Below are positions 43,854 to 52,128 of a stretch of 64,000 bases of DNA, piece by piece. The stretch lies in assembly GCF_016124105.1 (NCBI RefSeq), contig NZ_JADGMQ010000014.1, forward strand, positions 35,142 to 99,141, written 5' to 3'. Within the stretch, counting starts at the first letter, position 1; every line of letters begins with the position of its first letter. The stretch comes from Aquamicrobium zhengzhouense (GTDB taxonomy: Bacteria; Pseudomonadota; Alphaproteobacteria; Rhizobiales; Rhizobiaceae). The notes below the pieces were generated by a model. The model saw only the letters and a list, made by a program, of their open reading frames with translations, had not been told where the DNA came from and did no database searches. Position numbers and translations under genes: made by a program.

Positions 43854-46800
43854 ATGAGCCTCCAGAGAAGACACGACGCTCCGCTCGTCCTATCAGGTCG
43901 GGACGTGACCGCCGTGCTTGGACCGACCAATACCGGAAAGACGCATCTGGCAATCGAGCGCATGGTGGCGCATTCGAGCGGCATTATCGGCTTGCCGCTG
44001 CGCTTGCTCGCGCGCGAGGTTTACACGCGCGTGGTCGAAAAGGTCGGTTCGGCAAACGTCGCGCTCATCACCGGTGAAGAAAAGATCGTGCCGCCCGGTG
44101 CGCGTTATTCGGTCTGCACCGTCGAGGCGATGCCGCGTGTGGCGGACGTTGCATTCGTGGCGATCGACGAAGTTCAGCTCGCAGCCGATTTCGAGCGGGG
44201 ACACATTTTCACCGACCGCTTGCTTCACTTGCGCGGACGCGAAGAGACGCTGCTTCTGGGCGCTGCGACGATGCGCGGGATCCTGGAGAAGCTGTTGCGC
44301 GGCGTCTCCGTCATTACCCGCCCTCGCATGTCTCATCTTGCCTATGCCGGGCAAAAGAAGCTTACCCGCTTGCCGCGCCGTTCCGCCATTGTCGCGTTTT
44401 CCGCGGACGAGGTTTACGGGATCGCGGAATTGGTGCGTCGGCAAAGGGGCGGCGCCGCCGTTGTGCTTGGGGCGCTGAGCCCGCGAACCCGCAACGCCCA
44501 GGTCGAACTCTACCAGTCCGGCGACGTCGACTATCTTATCGCGACCGATGCGATCGGGATGGGGCTGAACCTTGATCTCGACCATGTGGCCTTTGCCCAG
44601 AACCGGAAATTCGACGGACATCAATATCGGGAGCTGACGGCCGCTGAGCTCGGCCAGATCGCGGGCCGAGCCGGACGACACGTTCGCGATGGCACGTTCG
44701 GCGTCACGGGCCAGGTTGATCCGTTCCCTGACGAACTGGTCGAGCGGATCGAGTCGCACAGCTTCGACCCGGTAAAGGTCCTGCAGTGGCGCGCGGCCGC
44801 TTTCGATTTTTCCAGTCTGGACGCGCTGCGTCGCTCGATCGATGTCACGCCGCCTGTTGAGGGGCTGACCCGTGCCCTTCCAGCGGTTGACCAGCGAGCT
44901 CTAGAATATCTGGCCCAGGACGAGGATGTCCGGCGGCTTGCAGTCACACCCAAGCGGGTGGAGCTGCTTTGGGAGACATGCGCACTGCCTGATTACAGGC
45001 GTATTGCTCCCGCACAACATGCAGACATAATCGGCAGTATCTATTTTGATCTGGCCAAGAAGGGCCACGTTGATGAAGACTACATGGCCGAACAGGTGCG
45101 GCGGGCGGATTCCACCGAAGGCGACATTGATACACTTTCACACCGCATCGCTCAGATTCGTACCTGGACTTTCGTTTCCCATCGACCCGGCTGGCTTGCC
45201 GATCCGGCACACTGGCAAGAAAAAACACGCGAGATAGAGGACAGACTGTCCGATGCGCTACACGAGCGATTGACGAAACGCTTTGTAGATCGCAGGACTT
45301 CCGTGCTCATGAGGCGCCTGAGAGAAAATGCAATGCTTGAAGCTGAAATAAACCCGTCCGGCGACGTCACTGTCGAGGGGCATCACGTTGGCTCCCTTCA
45401 GGGCTTCCGTTTTACGGTGGACCAGTCGGCGGCAGGTGAAGATGCCAAAGCGATGAAGGCTGCTGCGCAAAAGGCGCTGGCGGCTGAATTTGAAGCGCGC
45501 GCGGAACGGTTCTCCAATGCGCCCAACGGCGACTTCGCGCTGGCTTCGGACGGCTTGCTGCGTTGGATCGGCTCTCCGGTCGCGACCCTGGTCGCAGGCG
45601 ACGATCCGCTTGCGCCGCGGATCATCCTTCTTGCTGACGAGCAATTGACCGGACCCGCGCGCGACAAGGTCATGACACGGGCAGAGCGTTTTGTGCGTTT
45701 CCAGATCGAAACGCTGCTGAAGCCGCTGTTCGACCTCAAGGCTGCAGACCAGCTGACCGGCATTGCGCGCGGCATTGCGTTCCGTCTTGTCGAGAATTTC
45801 GGTCTTGTGAATCGTCGTGAGATCGCGACTGATGTGAAGTCGCTCGATCAGGAAGCACGTGCAGCGCTGCGCCGGTTGGGCGTTCGCTTTGGCGCGTTCC
45901 ATATCTTCACCCCCGCTCTGATCAAGCCGGCTCCGGCTGGCTTGCTGACCTTGCTGTGGTCGCTCCTCAATGACGGCAAGGACAAGCCGGGCTTCGGCGA
46001 CGTTGTGACGGCGCTGGGTTCGGGGCGTACCTCGATTGTCGTTGAACCGAGCTTTGAGCCGGCTTTCTACAGCCTTGCGGGTTACCGTGTCCTCGGCCGC
46101 CGGGCGGTGCGCGTCGACATTCTGGAGCGTCTTGCAGATCTCATTCGCCCCGCGCTTGCATGGCGAGCCGGCTCTGGCCCGCGCCCTGATGGAGCGTTTG
46201 ACGGCGCTTCGTTCTTTGTGACGCCGGCAATGATGTCGATCCTCGGTGCCACGGCTGACGATATGGAAGAGACCCTGAAGGGCCTCGGCTATCGTGCGGA
46301 AGCAAAGCCGGCTGCGGAAGTGGCAGCGAAGATGGAGGCGTTTGACGCAGCGCTCCGGGAGCAGGCTGCTGCAAAGGCTGCGGCAGCTGAGGCAACGGTG
46401 GAAGCATCCGCCGAGATGGCTGCTGTCGAAGATTCTGCAACTTCCGAGGGAGGCGAAGCGGTGGAAGCTGCGGTTGCCGAGCCAACGGAGCCAGCAGGGG
46501 CAGAGGTTTCCGAACAGGCAGCACCCGTTGCCGCTGAGCCTGCGCAGGCCGAAGGCCAGGCGGAAGAGGCTGCAGCCCCCGAAGCTGCGCCGGCAGAGCC
46601 TGCAGAAGAGGCAAAGCCTGTTCTTCTCTGGCGTCCCGCCCGCTTTGAAGGCCGCCAGCGGCCCAACCAGAACCGCAACCAGCAGGGCCGAGGCCAACGC
46701 CGGGATGGCGACAAGCAGGACGGGGAACGCGGTGAGCGCCAGGGGCGCGGCCGTTTCCAGGGCAAGCAGGGTGAGCGTGGCGAAGGCCGCCGCCGTGAAG

Positions 46801-46955
46801 GTGGACGCAATGAGCGACGTGAGGGCGGCAAGCCGCAATCTGCCGATAACCAGACGCGTCAACAGAAGCCGCGCGAGCAGCGTCCGGCAAAGCTTGATCC
46901 GGATTCACCGTTCGCCAAGCTGGCCGCGCTGCGCGAGCAACTCAACAAGAAGTAG
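43854..46955 (+). CDS. mgpS: DEAD/DEAH-box RNA helicase, Suv3/MgpS type
   Basis: 1033 aa. N-terminal ATPase core: Walker A LGPTNTGKTHLAIERM at residues 22-37, DEVQ-type Walker B (FVAIDEVQLAADFERG), motif VI-like GQIAGRAGRHVRDG at about 265-278. This resembles mitochondrial Suv3 RNA helicases and the alphaproteobacterial MgpS protein. Middle region (300-830) is helical and family-specific. After residue 850 comes an Ala/Glu-rich acidic stretch and then an Arg/Gly/Gln-rich basic tail (RRDGDKQDGERGERQGRGRF), typical of disordered RNA-binding ends. The next gene, an RNA-binding S4 protein, starts right after its stop. Confidence 0.88.
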   Translation: MSLQRRHDAPLVLSGRDVTAVLGPTNTGKTHLAIERMVAHSSGIIGLPLRLLAREVYTRVVEKVGSANVALITGEEKIVPPGARYSVCTVEAMPRVADVAFVAIDEVQLAADFERGHIFTDRLLHLRGREETLLLGAATMRGILEKLLRGVSVITRPRMSHLAYAGQKKLTRLPRRSAIVAFSADEVYGIAELVRRQRGGAAVVLGALSPRTRNAQVELYQSGDVDYLIATDAIGMGLNLDLDHVAFAQNRKFDGHQYRELTAAELGQIAGRAGRHVRDGTFGVTGQVDPFPDELVERIESHSFDPVKVLQWRAAAFDFSSLDALRRSIDVTPPVEGLTRALPAVDQRALEYLAQDEDVRRLAVTPKRVELLWETCALPDYRRIAPAQHADIIGSIYFDLAKKGHVDEDYMAEQVRRADSTEGDIDTLSHRIAQIRTWTFVSHRPGWLADPAHWQEKTREIEDRLSDALHERLTKRFVDRRTSVLMRRLRENAMLEAEINPSGDVTVEGHHVGSLQGFRFTVDQSAAGEDAKAMKAAAQKALAAEFEARAERFSNAPNGDFALASDGLLRWIGSPVATLVAGDDPLAPRIILLADEQLTGPARDKVMTRAERFVRFQIETLLKPLFDLKAADQLTGIARGIAFRLVENFGLVNRREIATDVKSLDQEARAALRRLGVRFGAFHIFTPALIKPAPAGLLTLLWSLLNDGKDKPGFGDVVTALGSGRTSIVVEPSFEPAFYSLAGYRVLGRRAVRVDILERLADLIRPALAWRAGSGPRPDGAFDGASFFVTPAMMSILGATADDMEETLKGLGYRAEAKPAAEVAAKMEAFDAALREQAAAKAAAAEATVEASAEMAAVEDSATSEGGEAVEAAVAEPTEPAGAEVSEQAAPVAAEPAQAEGQAEEAAAPEAAPAEPAEEAKPVLLWRPARFEGRQRPNQNRNQQGRGQRRDGDKQDGERGERQGRGRFQGKQGERGEGRRREGGRNERREGGKPQSADNQTRQQKPREQRPAKLDPDSPFAKLAALREQLNKK

Positions 46956-47243
46956 ATGAACGGCCTCGAGCGCCAACGCATCGACAAATGGCTGTTTTTT
47001 GCGCGCGCGGTCAAATCGCGATCGTTGGCAGCGAAATTGGTTCAGGCGGGGCATGTTCGCCTGAACCGGGAAAAGATTGACCAGGCGGCACAGCTGGTTA
47101 AGCCCGGCGATGTGCTGACCATGAAGCTTGAGCGAGGGGTCGTCGTGTGGCGCATCCTTCTGCCCGGCACGCGGCGTGGCCCTTTTCCGGAAGCGCGGAC
47201 CCTCTACGAGGACCTGACATCCGGCGCGGAGCCGGGAGCATGA
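46956..47243 (+). CDS. S4-domain RNA-binding protein, HslR-like
   Basis: 95 aa with an S4 domain from residue 6 (QRIDKWLFFARAVKSRSLAAKLVQAGHVRLNREKIDQAAQLVKPGDVLTM), like heat-shock protein 15, which in E. coli binds stalled 50S subunits carrying peptidyl-tRNA. The C-terminus is short and basic. ATG follows the helicase stop with no spacer, so both RNA-related genes are cotranscribed. In alphaproteobacteria this helicase-S4-ferredoxin order is common as far as I recall. Confidence 0.9.
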   Translation: MNGLERQRIDKWLFFARAVKSRSLAAKLVQAGHVRLNREKIDQAAQLVKPGDVLTMKLERGVVVWRILLPGTRRGPFPEARTLYEDLTSGAEPGA

Positions 47244-47367
47244 GGTCCGAAGGGGAATATCAATCCTTCTTCCGATGCTTGCGCGCATTGGTCACCCTTG
47301 CGCAGTTCCGGCAAAGGGATTACCTCACGGCCGGACCTAGCAGACTCAGAGCCGGGCGGAGCCATTT

Positions 47368-47706
47368 ATGACCTATGTCGTCACCGACAATTGCATCCGA
47401 TGCAAATACACCGACTGCGTGGAAGTATGCCCGGTGGACTGCTTCTATGAAGGCGAGAACATGCTCGTCATTCATCCCGACGAGTGCATCGATTGTGGCG
47501 TGTGCGAGCCGGAATGCCCCGCTGACGCCATCAAGCCGGACACGGAGCCGGGCCTGGACAAGTGGTTGCAGGTGAATACCGAGTATGCGGCAAAATGGCC
47601 CAACATCACGACCAAAAAGGACGAGCTTCCCGAAGCCAAGGAATTCGACGGCGTCGACAACAAGTTCGAACAGTATTTCTCGGCAGAGCCGGGTTCGGGA
47701 GACTAG
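47368..47706 (+). CDS. fdxA: 7Fe ferredoxin FdxA
   Basis: Ferredoxin II type, 112 aa, with one 3Fe-4S and one 4Fe-4S cluster. Cysteine pattern [18 protein letters not shown] at residues 8-25 (3Fe site with Cys later) and [17 protein letters not shown]-terminal extension typical of FdxA ([28 protein letters not shown]). Electron carrier in the cytoplasm; partner unknown. Starts 124 bases after the S4 gene; a hairpin with weak T-run follows at 47747-47763. Confidence 0.95.
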   Translation: MTYVVTDNCIRCKYTDCVEVCPVDCFYEGENMLVIHPDECIDCGVCEPECPADAIKPDTEPGLDKWLQVNTEYAAKWPNITTKKDELPEAKEFDGVDNKFEQYFSAEPGSGD

Positions 47707-47746
47707 GGAACGCGGGATTCCAGCGGTTCCTGACGCAAGGGTATAG

Positions 47747-47770
47747 CCGCGCTTCAGGCGCGGTTCTGAT
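47747..47770 (+). terminator. Probable terminator after fdxA
   Basis: Stem CCGCGC/GCGCGG with loop TTCAG, followed by TTCTGATT. T-run is interrupted. Confidence 0.5.
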
Positions 47771-47778
47771 TCGCTTTA

Positions 47779-47858
47779 TTGCGCAATTTGCGCCGGCGCA
47801 AGTTCGCGCCTGCGCAAATTGTTGAATCTTGCCACTTTTTGTGTTACATATTGCGCAA
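47779..47858. repeat. Array of GCGCAA/TTGCGC motifs
   Basis: In 80 bases there are two full TTGCGCAA palindromes (47779-47786, 47851-47858) and three half sites (47788, 47796, 47812). CAATTTGCGC at 47784-47793 and GCGCAAATTG at 47812-47821 also form a perfect 10-bp inverted repeat. It lies directly upstream of the promoter at 47874, suiting a regulator-binding array. Confidence 0.6.
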
Positions 47859-47873
47859 CATGCCGATGACAAA

Positions 47874-47902
47874 TTGTCGATTCATGGCGCTAGCGCTTTA
47901 AT
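47874..47902 (+). promoter_or_regulatory. Sigma-70 type promoter
   Basis: TTGTCG at 47874-47879, 17-base spacer, TTTAAT at 47897-47902 (five of six consensus bases). A GATTC methylation site overlaps the end of the -35 box. Predicted start near 47908-47910, exactly at the 5' base of the structured RNA. Confidence 0.6.
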
Positions 47903-47909
47903 CTCGAAA

Positions 47910-48006
47910 GGCTGCAGATCATCCGGACCAGGGCTGCCTGGGTCGGGCAGGGCTTATTAGGCCTCGCCCGTCACTGAAGGTTCCTACGGATGATGCGGCC
48001 TTTTTG
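47910..48006 (+). ncRNA. Candidate structured small RNA or carD leader attenuator
   Basis: The ends of this segment pair: GGCTGCA-GA-TCATCCG (47910-47925) with CGGATGATGCGGCC (47987-48000), a 14-bp stem with one G-T pair and a 2-base bulge, followed directly by TTTTT. Inside, GACC-AGG/CCT-G-GGTC (47926-47944) forms one hairpin and GGGC-AGG/CCT-C-GCCC (47945-47969) another, each with one bulged base. An unpaired stretch of about 17 bases (47970-47986) precedes the closing strand. With the promoter just upstream it fits an independent RNA of about 96 nt. Alternatively it is the terminated leader of carD. I cannot match it to a known family. Confidence 0.55.
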
Positions 48007-48048
48007 TCATGCGCGGCAGTTGGCTGGCCGGCTCGTCGGCCGCGAATC

Positions 48049-48070
48049 CACGCGCTATCGATAGCGCGTG
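48049..48070. promoter_or_regulatory. 22-bp perfect palindrome upstream of carD
   Basis: Each half reads CACGCGCTATC toward the centre. It ends six bases before the AAGGAG of carD. It could be an operator or, in RNA, a hairpin next to the ribosome binding site. Confidence 0.6.
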
Positions 48071-48092
48071 TCAAAGAAGGAGTACAGGGCGT

Positions 48093-48659
48093 ATGGCAAC
48101 CCAGCAGAAGAAATCCGCGACCAAGCACGGCTTCAAGACCGGGGAATTCATCGTGTACCCGGCTCACGGCGTTGGACAGATCACTGCCATCGAAGAGCAG
48201 GAAGTCGCGGGACATAAGCTGGAACTCTTCGTCATCGACTTTCAGAAAGACAAGATGCGGCTCAAGGTGCCTGTGGCTAAGGCTGACAGCATGCGCAAGC
48301 TCTCCGAGACCGACTATGTGGATCGCGCGCTCAAGGTCGTACAGGGTCGTGCCCGCGTGAAGCGCACCATGTGGTCCCGCCGGGCCCAGGAATATGACGC
48401 GAAGATCAATTCCGGTGACCTGATTTCGATCTCGGAAGTGGTTCGTGACCTCTACCGTGCCGAGAACCAGCCTGAGCAGTCGTACTCCGAGCGTCAGCTC
48501 TATGAAGCTGCACTCGACCGCATGGCGCGCGAGATTGCTGCGGTCAACAAGATGTCGGACACCGAAGCTGTTCGCCTCATCGAAGTGAATCTTGCCAAGG
48601 GTCCGCGTCGCGGTGCCAAGGCGGACAATGAAGAGGCCGAGCAGGAAGAGGCCGCGTAA
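48093..48659 (+). CDS. carD: CarD/CdnL-family transcription regulator
   Basis: 188 aa, cytoplasmic. The RNA-polymerase-interacting Tudor-like domain spans residues 10-75 (HGFKTGEFIVYPAHGVGQITAIEEQEVAGHKLELFVIDFQKDKMRLKVPVAKADSMRKLS) and the C-terminal helical DNA-contact domain residues 80-165 (RARVKRTMWSRRAQEYDAKINSGDLISISEVVRDLYRAE...SYSERQLYEAALDRMAREIA). CarD proteins stabilise open promoter complexes, notably at rRNA promoters. ATG at 48093, with AAGGAG ten bases upstream; the open frame extends through the palindrome without a start signal. Acidic tail EEAEQEEAA. Confidence 0.94.
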   Translation: MATQQKKSATKHGFKTGEFIVYPAHGVGQITAIEEQEVAGHKLELFVIDFQKDKMRLKVPVAKADSMRKLSETDYVDRALKVVQGRARVKRTMWSRRAQEYDAKINSGDLISISEVVRDLYRAENQPEQSYSERQLYEAALDRMAREIAAVNKMSDTEAVRLIEVNLAKGPRRGAKADNEEAEQEEAA

Positions 48660-48681
48660 GTTCGCACACACTCGTTACTGA

Positions 48682-48714
48682 AAAAGACCCGGTCCGATCA
48701 GGCCGGGTCTTTTC
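48682..48714 (+). terminator. Terminator after carD
   Basis: Stem AAAAGACCCGG/CCGGGTCTTTT with a 10-base loop, 22 bases after the carD stop. Confidence 0.9.
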
Positions 48715-48880
48715 GTTTGTACGAGCAGTGTCACACGGAAGTGGAACTATTGTCCCTGCAGCCGCGTATTTACTGAAGGCGTCGTGGGTTTGCCCGCGCG
48801 CGGTCAGAGACGCGGCTTGCGAGCCGCCATGAGACTTGGGGCAGGATCTGCCGATCCTGTCTGGACGAATGGAGCGCGAG

Positions 48881-49735
48881 ATGGACGATCCGGCACGCCG
48901 CAATATGATACGCGAGGCCATGAAGGCCCCGTATCTGGAGCGTCAGCAGGAACATGAGCTTGCCCTGCGCTGGCGCGATGGGGACCAGAACGCGATGCAT
49001 CAGATCGCGACGGCGCATATGCGCCTGGTTATTTCCATGGCGGGAAAGTTTCGCCATTTCGGGCTTCCAACAAGCGATCTGATACAGGAAGGGCATGTCG
49101 GTCTGCTCGAAGCTGCATCTCGCTTCGAGCCTGAGCGCGAGGTGCGGTTTTCCACCTATGCGACCTGGTGGATCCGGGCATCCATGCAGGATTTCATCCT
49201 GCGAAACTGGTCGATCGTACGGGGAGGGACGTCCTCGGCACAAAAGGCGTTGTTCTTCAATCTACGCCGACTGCGTGCGCGTCTGGCGCAGGACAACCCG
49301 GAACTCACTGGCGAAGCGCTTTACAGTGAACTCGCGGACGTTCTTGGCGTCGCAGTCAGTGATGTAGAAACCATGGATGCGCGGCTGTCGGGCTCAGACA
49401 GTTCTCTCAACGCGCCAGTCTCAGCAGATGGTGAGGGTGCCGCTGAGCGGCAGGATTTCCTCGTCTGTGACAAGCCCCTGCCAGACGAAATCGTCAGTGA
49501 CACAATTGACGCTGAGCGGCGGCGGCAATGGTTGACGCGAGCGCTGTCTACGCTGAACCCCCGCGAGCTCAGGATTATTCAGGAACGGCGCTTACGCGAT
49601 GAAGGCGCAACTCTGGAATCGCTGGGTACCACATTGGGAATTTCCAAGGAGCGGGTCCGCCAGATCGAAGGCCGAGCCATAGAGAAGCTGCGCGTTGCGT
49701 TGACACACCAAGAGCCAGGCCGCAGCGCGGCCTGA
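48881..49735 (+). CDS. rpoH: Sigma-32-type sigma factor RpoH (RpoH2-like)
   Basis: 284 aa alternative sigma factor. Region 2 contains DLIQEGHVGLLEAASRFEPEREVRFSTYATWWIRASMQDFILRNWSIVR; the RpoH box QKALFFNLR is at 121-129; region 4 helix-turn-helix SLGTTLGISKERVRQIEGRAIEKLR is at the end. The opening ARRNMIREAMKAPYLERQQEHELALRW and the GGTSSAQKALFFNLRR string fit rhizobial RpoH2, involved in oxidative and general stress, more than RpoH1. I chose the ATG at 48881 with GGAG six bases upstream; ATG 48869 is possible. Confidence 0.92.
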   Translation: MDDPARRNMIREAMKAPYLERQQEHELALRWRDGDQNAMHQIATAHMRLVISMAGKFRHFGLPTSDLIQEGHVGLLEAASRFEPEREVRFSTYATWWIRASMQDFILRNWSIVRGGTSSAQKALFFNLRRLRARLAQDNPELTGEALYSELADVLGVAVSDVETMDARLSGSDSSLNAPVSADGEGAAERQDFLVCDKPLPDEIVSDTIDAERRRQWLTRALSTLNPRELRIIQERRLRDEGATLESLGTTLGISKERVRQIEGRAIEKLRVALTHQEPGRSAA

Positions 49736-49756
49736 GCGTTATCAAGCCACGCGCCA

Positions 49757-51259
49757 CTATTTATCGGTAATGATCTTCACCTTGGCGCCGGCAGAGACGG
49801 TCGCACTGGAGCTCATACCGTTAATCAAACGGAACATGCCCACCTTGCGGTCGACGCCTTCCATCCGCGCGGCGAGTGTCGCAACCGTATCTCCTGGCCG
49901 AACCGTCACGATCCTCACCTTCAATGGGTTCAGACCCTGCTTTTCTGCAGCGGAAAGAACACGGAAGCTGTTGCTGACCGCGTCTGCGGTGGCGACAAGG
50001 GTTGTGCTGGCAGCTGGTGCGGCGGTGAGAAGGCGATAGACCTGCCCGGCAGCGCGGATGACGGTCACGTCGAACTGCCATCCTTCGGCGCGAGCGCGGG
50101 CAGAGACGGCCTCATTCCCGTTGATTGTGCGCTTGCGGATACTGCTTGCGTCAAGGCCAGCAACCCAACCTGACTGGATATAGTCAGTGAGCGGGACCCG
50201 ATTGTCGATGGAGACCCCATCAAAACGGACGGCGGTATCGCCCGGACCCGCAGCCGTCACGGCCGCTGCTGAATTGTCGATCACGAACCCTTGGGGCACC
50301 GAGAAGGTGATGCCAAGCTTCGGGTGCATGAAGGTGCGGCCGCGTACAAACCCTTCTTGAGGGGTGTCGCCAAACAACATGCCGTCAATTCCCGCCAGAA
50401 AGGCTTCGCGATCCCTGTTGCCGGTTCCGGGAGGGGCGTATTGGCGAGCATGGCGCAGAGCAAGCTCGATGCGCTGAGGTGCGGATGGGTGGCTGGCAAG
50501 GAAATCTAGTCCCTCGTCGGCCACACCTGTCACACTGCGCGAGGCGCTATAGGCGGCCATCGACTGCAGGAAGCGAGCCGCTGCAAAAGGATCGTAACCC
50601 GCACGTGCGATCGAGCGAATGCCAACGGCGTCGGCCTCGAGTTCCTGATTGCGGGAGAATTGGGCGAGGCGAAGTTTGCCGCGGACCAGGGCAACGCGCG
50701 CGGCCGGATCCCCGGCCAGAACTTCCGTCGCCACCCGGGTAGCCAGAACTTCCTCGGCCTCACGCTGCTGGCGCTGCATGCCGTGATTTGAGGTCACATG
50801 CGCCATCTCATGCGCCAGCACGGCGGCCAATTCGGCGGAATCATTGGCCAGAGCGAGAAGGCCACGCGTGACGTAGAGATACCCGCCCGGCAGCGCGAAC
50901 GCATTTATGTTCGGCGAGTTCAAAATGGTGATCTGATACGTCTGGTTCGGATTGTCCAGGTCAAGAGTCAGCGAACCGACCACCCGCGCGACCATGCGCT
51001 CCAGTTTCGGATCGGAATATTCGCCGCCATAGGTCGCCAGAATTCGTGGGTGTTGTTCACGGGCCAGCGTTGCGAGACGGTCGCCCCGGGTTACCGTGTC
51101 GACCGTTACTGGGTTTGCCGACGGGCGGAAGGCACTTTCATCTCCACCAAGTACCTGACAGCCAGCAATGGATACGCTCATCGCGAGCGCGATCAGCCCA
51201 CGCCGCACGAAGCGGGCCGGCTGATGTGGGTTCCGGTCCTTCATGGCATCAAGCGACAT
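49757..51259 (-). CDS. M48-family metalloprotease, lipoprotein
   Basis: About 500 aa. A lipobox (LIALAMSVSIAGC) in the first 32 residues marks a membrane-anchored periplasmic protein. The M48 domain has the zinc motif HEMAH within LAAVLAHEMAHVTSNHG, preceded by INAFALPGGYLYVTRGLLAL, and the distal ligand region ELEADAVGIRSIARAGYDPFAAARFLQSM. The C-terminal part ends in a LysM-like module (VTVRPGDTVATLAARMEGVDRKVGMFRLINGMSSSATVSAGAKVKII), likely for peptidoglycan binding. BepA-like outer-membrane quality control is a possible role. Start at 51259 or 51244; the frame itself opens further upstream at 51376. Confidence 0.87.
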   Translation of the reverse strand: MSLDAMKDRNPHQPARFVRRGLIALAMSVSIAGCQVLGGDESAFRPSANPVTVDTVTRGDRLATLAREQHPRILATYGGEYSDPKLERMVARVVGSLTLDLDNPNQTYQITILNSPNINAFALPGGYLYVTRGLLALANDSAELAAVLAHEMAHVTSNHGMQRQQREAEEVLATRVATEVLAGDPAARVALVRGKLRLAQFSRNQELEADAVGIRSIARAGYDPFAAARFLQSMAAYSASRSVTGVADEGLDFLASHPSAPQRIELALRHARQYAPPGTGNRDREAFLAGIDGMLFGDTPQEGFVRGRTFMHPKLGITFSVPQGFVIDNSAAAVTAAGPGDTAVRFDGVSIDNRVPLTDYIQSGWVAGLDASSIRKRTINGNEAVSARARAEGWQFDVTVIRAAGQVYRLLTAAPAASTTLVATADAVSNSFRVLSAAEKQGLNPLKVRIVTVRPGDTVATLAARMEGVDRKVGMFRLINGMSSSATVSAGAKVKIITDK

Positions 51260-51417
51260 TATCGGCAGATTCTCGACCCTTCCTCTGATCCGTCCGAAAC
51301 GTGGCAAACCGCAAAGGGTTGCGCCTGCACTGCCATATTTCGCACACGCGCAACATAGCACGGCGTGTTGCAGCAATGCGTGGCAAATATGTCCGCATCC
51401 GGGCGAAAACGCAGTCG

Positions 51418-52128
51418 TCAGCTACCAATATAGGCGCGAAAGGCATCGGGGGCAGACGGGGAGAACATCGTCGTGGTGTCCTCGAAAGCAGCGATGCGAC
51501 CATCGTCGACGAAAGCGATCTTGTCGGCCAGGAGCTGCGCATCGTCGGTGTGATGCGTCACCATCAAGATTGTCATGTCGTGATCAAAATGAAGCTGCCG
51601 CACCAATGACAGCATCTCGCGTCGCAGTGCCGGGCCCAACGACGCAAATGGCTCATCCAGCAGTAGAACCGGGCGATCGCGTACCAACGCACGTGAGAGG
51701 GCAACGCGCTGGCGCTCGCCCCCTGAAAGCTCTGCCGGGAGCCGATGTTCCTTGCCGGCAAGGCCGGTATGAGCAAGAGCGTCAGCGATGTCCTGCCGGT
51801 CCTTCTGCGTCAGGCGCAGCGACGGCGAGCGGCCAAGTCCGACATTGTCCTCAACGTTCAGATGCGAAAAAAGGTTGTTCTCCTGAAACACCATCGAGAT
51901 CGGACGCTGGGCGGGCCGGTCGGCACTGACATCTCGTCCGTCAATCAGAACTGCGCCAGATTGGGGCGTTTCAAAGCCAGCTATCAAATTGAGCAATGTC
52001 GATTTGCCCGAGCCGCTGGGCCCCATAATGGCGATGACCGAGGAGACGGGTACCTTGAGGTCAAACTCCATTCGGGTCTCGCCATAGCTGAAGGTCAGGC
52101 TAGCGAGTTCGACAGATGCGCCGCTCAT
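51418..52128 (-). CDS. thiQ: Thiamine ABC transporter ATPase ThiQ
   Basis: 236 aa ABC ATPase: Walker A GPSGSGKST at about residues 36-44, Q-loop MVFQENNLFSHLNVEDNVGLG, signature LSGGERQRVALSRALVRDRPVLLLDEPF, and the switch His in VTHHTDDA. The ENNLF after the Q-loop and the single short domain are typical of ThiQ. Overlaps thiP by four bases and is last in the thiBPQ operon. Confidence 0.92.
   Translation of the reverse strand: MSGASVELASLTFSYGETRMEFDLKVPVSSVIAIMGPSGSGKSTLLNLIAGFETPQSGAVLIDGRDVSADRPAQRPISMVFQENNLFSHLNVEDNVGLGRSPSLRLTQKDRQDIADALAHTGLAGKEHRLPAELSGGERQRVALSRALVRDRPVLLLDEPFASLGPALRREMLSLVRQLHFDHDMTILMVTHHTDDAQLLADKIAFVDDGRIAAFEDTTTMFSPSAPDAFRAYIGS

Noticed and set aside
47910..48006. 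Signal recognition particle RNA as identity of the structured RNA
   Set aside because: Length is right, but the conserved GGTCCGGAAGGAAGCAGCC-type apical domain is absent.
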